Of a stretch of DNA of 11,377 nt, positions 6,077 to 11,377 are shown in pieces. Every line of letters begins with the position of its first letter. Within the stretch, counting starts at the first letter, position 1. The notes beneath the pieces were generated by a model that did no database searches, had not been told where the DNA came from, and was given only the letters and a program-made list of their open reading frames with translations. This DNA comes from Trichomonas tenax (lineage: Eukaryota > Parabasalia > Trichomonadida > Trichomonadidae), in contig JALKBU010001410.1 in assembly GCA_023091735.1 (NCBI GenBank), forward strand, positions 1 through 11,377, given 5' to 3'. The position numbers and the translations under genes are program-made.

Positions 6077-7184
6077 CGCATGAAAAATCATGCTTCATAT
6101 TTTCATTGCAAATCTTGGAATTGATATTTCTTGTTTGGCTTGATGCTAAGTGCCTCGGAGCACATCAGACTCTTTTGCCAGAACAAGGCATGCTCATTTC
6201 TAGTATATGGCTTCAACTATCCTTAGATTGCAATCATGGAAAACGACATGCTTATTTACATTTTTTTGAAGCTTTAAAAACCTTCAGCACCGAAAAAGAA
6301 TCCACAAGCATTAAAAGCCTAACGTGTTAGAGATGTTCTAATCAAAAATGATACATATTTCGAAATATAATCAAATTTCAAATATATTCACAAATTAATC
6401 GGATCATTGCAAATGATATCAGTTATATATGACTTGAAAGCTTCAATTTGATAGTTTGGCACAAAATATATCAAATTGCAAAAAAAAAGATTTGTCAAAA
6501 TGTATTTTTTCCACAAACAGTTTTCGTCATTTTCCAGATCAATTCCATTAATATACTTGATGCTGATATGAAATTATGAGATCAAAAATTTTTATGATAA
6601 ACATAATCAATGAAACAAAGCATTTTAATGTTGGCGATTAAATCAAAATCCAATTAGTTGGCAAATACAATATTCACCAGCAATATTAAAAACGAAAGTA
6701 CAATGAATCACAATGACCCACGATATTTAAATCCAACAATATAAAAAAATGAAAAAAAATATTCAAATATAAACCGAATTTAGAAAGAAAAAGAATGCGT
6801 ATGTGATGAAGCATTTATTCTTTAAATCTAACGACATTTTCTTGATGAATTTTTAAAAACAATTTTGAGAAACATTTTCTGACTGTTGAAAGTTTATTTA
6901 ACATATATCATAATGGAATGCATATAAAAAATTATTTTGGTTCTTCACAAAATGATTTTTTTTTTGGCGAAATTGATTTGTTAAATTAATTCTGATTCAA
7001 ACGAAAATTTGAAATTAATTCATATTTTGTGAATATTATCAAAAAGTAATGAACAAAAATTAGAAAATTGGAATTAAAACGTGATAAAGACTATTGCTGA
7101 TAATGAATAAGTTTTCAAAAATTGAATGCACTACGTTATGAATTTGAGGATAGCGCCACTTTTTGACCCTTTATATATTGGAGA

Positions 7185-7643
7185 ATGACCAAACGTGTTG
7201 TTAGAAGATTTACTAAGAAAGAGGACGAACTCATCCTTCGTGAGGTAACAGAGGCCAATGGAGACCTGGAACTTGCTTTCAGCCGTCTGGAAATGATTTT
7301 CCAGAATTTTCACACGAAAAGAGCAATAAAGGAGAGATATTTTGGATTTCTAAGCAAATGCCAGGAAGGCTGGACTAAGAAGGATGATAAGATTTTACTG
7401 GAGTGCTTCGCTACGCATGGATCAAAATGGACTTTTATTTCGAAGTTTTTCAAAAACCGCTCGGGAGAACAAGTAAAAACAAGATTCAAACAGCTTATGA
7501 GGAGCAGAAATTTATTATTACAAAAGAACAAGAAAAATACTGAATCGAATCAAGAAATAATTACAGAAGAATTTTGGGACCAGATATTGCATGAGCATGA
7601 TATACTGACTGAAGAATACAGAGAGTTCTTCGAGTTTATGTAA
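7185..7643 (+). CDS. Two-repeat Myb-like DNA-binding protein
   Basis: This 152-residue intronless protein starts at an ATG in good context (GGAGAATGACC) and ends in TAA. Residues 9-56 form a divergent first Myb repeat: Phe9-Thr-Lys-Lys-Glu-Asp replaces the usual Trp, and Arg-Ala-Ile-Lys-Glu-Arg-Tyr stands at the recognition helix. Residues 63-105 form a clear second repeat: Trp63-Thr-Lys-Lys-Asp-Asp, Gly-Ser-Lys-Trp82, Phe-Lys-Asn-Arg-Ser-Gly-Glu-Gln-Val-Lys-Thr-Arg-Phe. A basic linker and an acidic tail (Glu-Glu-Phe-Trp-Asp onward) follow. Trichomonads have hundreds of short R2R3-type Myb proteins, and several are known nuclear transcription factors. The role is transcriptional control or DNA binding in the nucleus; its target genes cannot be read from the sequence. 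It appears intact. Confidence 0.85.
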   Translation: MTKRVVRRFTKKEDELILREVTEANGDLELAFSRLEMIFQNFHTKRAIKERYFGFLSKCQEGWTKKDDKILLECFATHGSKWTFISKFFKNRSGEQVKTRFKQLMRSRNLLLQKNKKNTESNQEIITEEFWDQILHEHDILTEEYREFFEFM

Positions 7644-8201
7644 GATTGGTTCTATTATTTTTATTTTTCATGTTTTAATTTTGAATTTATAGAAGTATAT
7701 AAATAAAAGTAAATTCTAATAGGTATAAAAACATTGAATTTGTTTTATTGTAAAAGTCACAAAATATATCATTTTTTGATGCAAAAAAATTAATATTTCT
7801 GGAAATCAACACATCAAATCTACATTAATTCTCTTTAATTGTTGCAGAGCCTTTATAGGTAAGATCAAATATATATTTTAATAATAAGAACCTTGTAACT
7901 ATATTTGTGAGCACAAAATTTTTCTTTTACCAAGTTTTCAAAGAATTGCAATTTTTTGCCAAGGATTTTTTTTCCACGCTTTTCTGAACTTATTTATGCC
8001 ACTTTATGCCGTAGAACATTCGACCACCAATAAAATCAACTTCTAAAATCACACCGAAGCAGATTCATCCAAAGTTCATTGTATAGATACATAGAGAAAC
8101 ATATAATAATGCATTGTATCAAGTGTTGCTTAAATGCATTAAATACATAATTGGAAATAAATCAAAATTGCAAAAGATAAAAAAAATTATTTTTTTTTTT
8201 T
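7644..8201. other. Intergenic region upstream of the LRR gene
   Basis: No gene is visible. The stretch is AT-rich and ends in a long T run directly before the ATG at 8202, which probably lies in or next to the promoter and 5' UTR of that gene. A 7-base TTATGCC occurs twice near 7995-8010; nothing else of note was seen. Confidence 0.4.
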
Positions 8202-11117
8202 ATGGCGAGCATTTGTCCGACTTTTCTTGAGACAAGTCATCGACAAATCTTCGGTATCTACGAAGTTCAGAAAATTAGGGACCACGGGGCTTCTTCCGAT
8301 AGATTGCTTGCATTGACTGACGCTTATATTTGTTATTTTAAAGATACAGTAAAAGAAAAAGCTTTTCCGTGGACTGCACTGTCATACATCAACTTGGACG
8401 ATAACATTATACTGTTAGAATTCGGTTCTGAGGACAAAATTATGAGGTTTATCCCAGAAAATATCAAAAAAGTCAAGGAAATCATAGGGTGTATCATAAA
8501 GCGCATTTTAACTACATACGAGTCAGAAGATCTCGAATTATCGAACTTTACGACATATAAATATTTATATACGCCCGATTCTTTGTTAGCACGCTTTTAT
8601 TGCAGTGCCATTCAGTTAAATATGATGAAAGAAGTTGATGAGAACCAACAAATCGTTGAATTCGCAAAAAATTATTTATTCCGCAAAAAACAAAAAATCG
8701 TGAAGATAGGAGCCAACAAAATCGATAAATTAGCAACTCCAATCATGAAAACTTTACAATTAGCAGACTTTATTGAGAGTCTTGAGTTCATTGAACCTGT
8801 TAATTTTGATATTTTCAACATTTTGGCCGAATTCATCTCTGATGACTTCCCACCGAAGCACATTCAAGTAACAGGACAATTGACTGTCAATTTTCAGCAC
8901 TTTATTGATGAAATTAACGAATCGAAGAAATTAATCGGATTAACATTCAGAGATTGCAATTTCACGAAAGAAAACATTCAAACACTCGAAAATATCAGGA
9001 ATTCTTCATTAAAATCACTATCATTACAAAATTGTTTCCAAGAGAGATTCGACCACAGTTATGTTCACTCGAATTTGTTCAATAACTTGAGAATGCTCAA
9101 CATGGACTACACGAAGGTTTTGAACTTCGAAAGATTGTATGAGAACTGCTCACACATTCAGAGTTTGAGCGTTGCAAATTGTGGATTGGATATATCAAAC
9201 ATTCTCACTCAGATATCAAAATATCCGAACTACTCTATTAAAATGATCAATGTCAGTGGCAACAAATGTACTGAACTGAAAGCAAAAGACTTGAATATGC
9301 CTCAAACATTGATAAGATTCGATGCTGCGAATATCGATTGGCCAGTGTCTACTTTCAGCCAAATATTTGAACTTTTCATGACATCGAATTTCCCTTATGG
9401 AATATATCTCAACTTTTCGAATTCTATTATCACAAAGAATGACGCGAATAAAGTGAATGTCGCCTTCAAAAACATCCCAACAAGATGTTTATACGGCTTA
9501 GATTGGTCATTCAATCAAATATACGGAAACTTCAACAAATTCATCAGCAGATGCGACAACTTGCGAGAGTTGGCTGTTTCTGGATGTTACTCTTCATCGA
9601 ACTCAGAAGATTTGATCGAGCTTGGAAATTCATTAGCGAGACTTCAATACATCGAGAAAATCACAATGGTTGGAACAACTGAAAAATTCATTGGTGGTCT
9701 CGCATCAAGTTTCGTTAACAATCTTTCCGCTGCTCTCCAGATAAACACAATAAACTTGTCGAATCAACAAATGAATCAACAGTCAATCAACACTCTCTTT
9801 GATCTTGTTTATTTGAACAGAAATCTTTCAAAGATTAGTTTCAAAGGATTCAACGCTTCAATCGAAGGAATATATTCATCAATGCGAAGGTTTGAATACA
9901 CTAAGCGAACAATCTTCATCGATGATTTCACAGATGATATTAACACAGCATCATTGACTCCTCCAGCGAAGCAGATTGCGAAGTTTTTGTCCGATTTAAT
10001 CGGAAAGTTGCTTAGGGGCGGAATCAACGAAGACAGACCAGAGAACTTCGAAGAGCCATTCAACGATAATGCGTTTTCATGGGTCATGGATGATTTCACT
10101 CGATTCCCTCTCTATCTGAATGACGATGTTGAGCAAATGCTTTCTAGACCACTTCTTTTGGGAATGAGCGTCAACGAAGAGCCAACAAAGTTTTCATATC
10201 TGAAGGAATCAGGAACATCGGACGACGAAGTCCACGTGATCATGATCAGGCGTGGATTGTCATCGAACGACTCAGACACAGAGTTTGCTCGACGAATCTT
10301 CAAACTTAACGATGAATCAGAGTCAGATGATTCCGACAAAAAGAGTCCGATCGGGAAGAAGTTGTTTGATGATTCATCATCTTCATTCGAAGAAGACGTC
10401 TCGAAGAGTGACACCGTTTTTAGCCCAAACTCAAAGATGTCGAAGAGTGATAACGATAGTGTCAAAGGAGAAAAGTCAGTTGAGTTTGAAGAATCAAAAG
10501 AAAATTCACGAGAAAGTTCAAACAAAGATAACACGAACGACAGCACTAAGTCGAATCCACTTCAGAAGACGAAAGAATCAGATTTGAAAAACGTCGGCAA
10601 AGGAATCAACTCATCAAGCAGCCTTCCGAACGGAATTATTACGATCAGCGAACCAAAGAAGATGAAGAAGAAGCGAAAGTCTGCAGTCATCTTCATCGAA
10701 AGCAAGAACGATGGAAAAAGCAACGACATTCCTCTCAGCATGTCAGAATCTAAATTCAGGATGTCAGACGCTCGCTTCGACGATGCACCAACTCCACACA
10801 AGAAGAGGAGGAAAGCGAAGAGCAAAGCAGAATTGACTGGATACGACAACATCCCAGCAACTCCAAAACCGACGAGAAAGCCTCTCGAAGTCCAAGTCAG
10901 CGAGAAGAAGCGAACGAGGAAGTCAGTTCAGTTTTCACCAAAAGGAGATGACGGTCGATCTCTCTTTGCATTAACAAGTGAGTTCCTCCAATCGAAGAAA
11001 CCGAAGATCGAATTCCCGATCAAATCTCTCACTCCTGAGATCACAGACACATTCAAGCATCTGAAGGACAAATATTCACTGAAGAATCTTTGCAAATCCA
11101 TATTTCGAGATGAATGA
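8202..11117 (+). CDS. CARMIL-like PH and leucine-rich-repeat protein
   Basis: An intact 971-residue intronless gene starts at ATG 8202, just after a T run, and ends in TGA. Residues 1 to about 110 look like the CARMIL-type PH domain (Ala-Phe-Pro-Trp in the middle, strand-rich, ending in a helix). Residues about 120-240 are helical. Residues about 240-570 carry irregular ribonuclease-inhibitor-like LRRs, for example Leu-Lys-Ser-Leu-Ser-Leu-Gln-Asn-Cys and Ile-Gln-Ser-Leu-Ser-Val-Ala-Asn-Cys. From about 670 the tail is disordered: Ser/Asp/Glu-rich to about 770, then basic clusters near 818 (Lys-Lys-Met-Lys-Lys-Lys-Arg-Lys) and 865 (His-Lys-Lys-Arg-Arg-Lys). CARMIL proteins bind actin capping protein and membranes. 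I could not find a clear capping-protein-interaction motif, so that role is inferred from architecture only. All Trp codons are TGG. The C-terminal half uses more GC-ending codons (ATC, TCG, AAG) than the N-terminal part. Confidence 0.8.
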   Translation: MASICPTFLETSHRQIFGIYEVQKIRDHGASSDRLLALTDAYICYFKDTVKEKAFPWTALSYINLDDNIILLEFGSEDKIMRFIPENIKKVKEIIGCIIKRILTTYESEDLELSNFTTYKYLYTPDSLLARFYCSAIQLNMMKEVDENQQIVEFAKNYLFRKKQKIVKIGANKIDKLATPIMKTLQLADFIESLEFIEPVNFDIFNILAEFISDDFPPKHIQVTGQLTVNFQHFIDEINESKKLIGLTFRDCNFTKENIQTLENIRNSSLKSLSLQNCFQERFDHSYVHSNLFNNLRMLNMDYTKVLNFERLYENCSHIQSLSVANCGLDISNILTQISKYPNYSIKMINVSGNKCTELKAKDLNMPQTLIRFDAANIDWPVSTFSQIFELFMTSNFPYGIYLNFSNSIITKNDANKVNVAFKNIPTRCLYGLDWSFNQIYGNFNKFISRCDNLRELAVSGCYSSSNSEDLIELGNSLARLQYIEKITMVGTTEKFIGGLASSFVNNLSAALQINTINLSNQQMNQQSINTLFDLVYLNRNLSKISFKGFNASIEGIYSSMRRFEYTKRTIFIDDFTDDINTASLTPPAKQIAKFLSDLIGKLLRGGINEDRPENFEEPFNDNAFSWVMDDFTRFPLYLNDDVEQMLSRPLLLGMSVNEEPTKFSYLKESGTSDDEVHVIMIRRGLSSNDSDTEFARRIFKLNDESESDDSDKKSPIGKKLFDDSSSSFEEDVSKSDTVFSPNSKMSKSDNDSVKGEKSVEFEESKENSRESSNKDNTNDSTKSNPLQKTKESDLKNVGKGINSSSSLPNGIITISEPKKMKKKRKSAVIFIESKNDGKSNDIPLSMSESKFRMSDARFDDAPTPHKKRRKAKSKAELTGYDNIPATPKPTRKPLEVQVSEKKRTRKSVQFSPKGDDGRSLFALTSEFLQSKKPKIEFPIKSLTPEITDTFKHLKDKYSLKNLCKSIFRDE

Positions 11118-11377
11118 ATATTTCTATAGCGAATAAATTGTATTTTAGTATTTTTAAATTCATAATATCCAATTTGCATTTCTTTTATCAACTACTATTG
11201 AAGTCATTTCAACTTATTCATTCGATTAATAATTTTTATCATTAAAATTTATAAAACACAATTGGGCGGCAGTTTGTGCTGTATCCCAATGGAAGATTGA
11301 TAATATGATACAGAGACAAACAATAACTGACATCATAAATAATTATTTTTGTATTTGTATCCTCTTTCATGATTCCG
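11118..11377. other. 3' flank of the LRR gene, hairpin at 11261-11290
   Basis: No convincing gene is present. ATTGGG (11261-11266) and CCCAAT (11285-11290) pair, with an inner CAG/CTG stem across a 3x3 loop and the loop TTTGTG. A minus frame of 35 codons (11226-11333) has a hydrophobic N terminus but is too short to call. The hairpin could mark a transcript end or be chance. Confidence 0.3.

Larger units (their letters stand above)
5411..7184. other. Long AT-rich non-coding region
   Basis: I see no convincing gene on either strand in these roughly 1.8 kb. The only frame of note (6106-6330 +) begins at a poor ATG and shows no domain or coding-like composition. The stretch has many A and T homopolymers, one nested inverted repeat (5922-5996) and a short direct repeat (6029-6041 and 6064-6076). 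The bases before 7185 presumably carry the promoter of the Myb gene, but I could not assign a clear trichomonad Inr. Confidence 0.5.

Noticed and set aside
6106..6330. 74-codon plus-strand frame in the long intergenic region
   Set aside because: No domain, no coding-like codon pattern, no leader, and it lies within repeat-bearing AT-rich DNA; chance length.
7131..7531. Minus-strand frames opposite the Myb gene
   Set aside because: They overlap a clear Myb coding sequence on the plus strand and have no features of their own.
9809..10852. Several minus-strand frames opposite the LRR gene
   Set aside because: They are antisense shadows of a strongly supported 971-codon gene and show Ser/Phe/Leu bias that mirrors its codons.
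11226..11333. 35-codon minus-strand frame with a hydrophobic N terminus
   Set aside because: Too short, contains the hairpin, no recognisable family; reported only as part of the flank.

Overview
The window looks like a piece of an AT-rich parabasalid (trichomonad) nuclear genome, most likely Tritrichomonas or a close relative of Trichomonas. The evidence is the combination of intronless genes, BspA-like leucine-rich-repeat sequence, a short two-repeat Myb protein, a large CARMIL-like PH + LRR protein, and a Maverick/Polinton-like virus-derived block. All family assignments come from reading motifs; no database search was possible.

Layout. 1-213 (-): 5' part of a probable beta-helix surface protein running off the left edge, without a usable ATG in its frame. 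About 438-4631: a compact, very AT-rich block of small genes in the style of a Maverick/Polinton (virus-like DNA transposon) capsid module. It holds a tiny ORF (438-554 +), a hypothetical gene (544-1008 -), a hypothetical gene (1108-1626 +), a probable major capsid gene (1663-3234 -), a small charged protein (3266-3685 -), a small basic protein that begins at ATA instead of ATG (3724-3942 +), and a broken HNH-endonuclease-like gene (4082-4631 +). Spacers are about 30-40 bp, and several genes share an AT-rich leader ending at the start codon. No integrase, DNA polymerase B, packaging ATPase or protease is in the window, so this is either part of a larger element or a remnant.

The most notable feature is the pattern of stops in the block. 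The capsid frame stays open for 524 codons except for three in-frame stops, all TGA. Three neighbouring genes each contain one further TGA followed by open sequence and then TAA. All six TGA would fit tryptophan, and all these genes finally end in TAA. One gene has ATA exactly where its shared leader predicts ATG. The host LRR gene in the same window has no internal TGA, writes Trp as TGG and ends in TGA. Either the element is read with a variant code (TGA = Trp), or it has decayed almost only by third-position G-to-A change. The HNH gene, with a TAA and a frameshift, shows that some ordinary decay has also occurred.

To the right: 4751-4890 is a GC-richer, hairpin-rich island; 4921-5410 is a frameshifted BspA-like LRR pseudogene; 5411-7184 is long AT-rich non-coding DNA with a nested inverted repeat. 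7185-7643 (+) is a Myb-type DNA-binding protein; 8202-11117 (+) is a 971-residue PH-LRR protein with a long disordered tail; the last 260 bases are non-coding. The host genes show no obvious functional link to each other or to the element.
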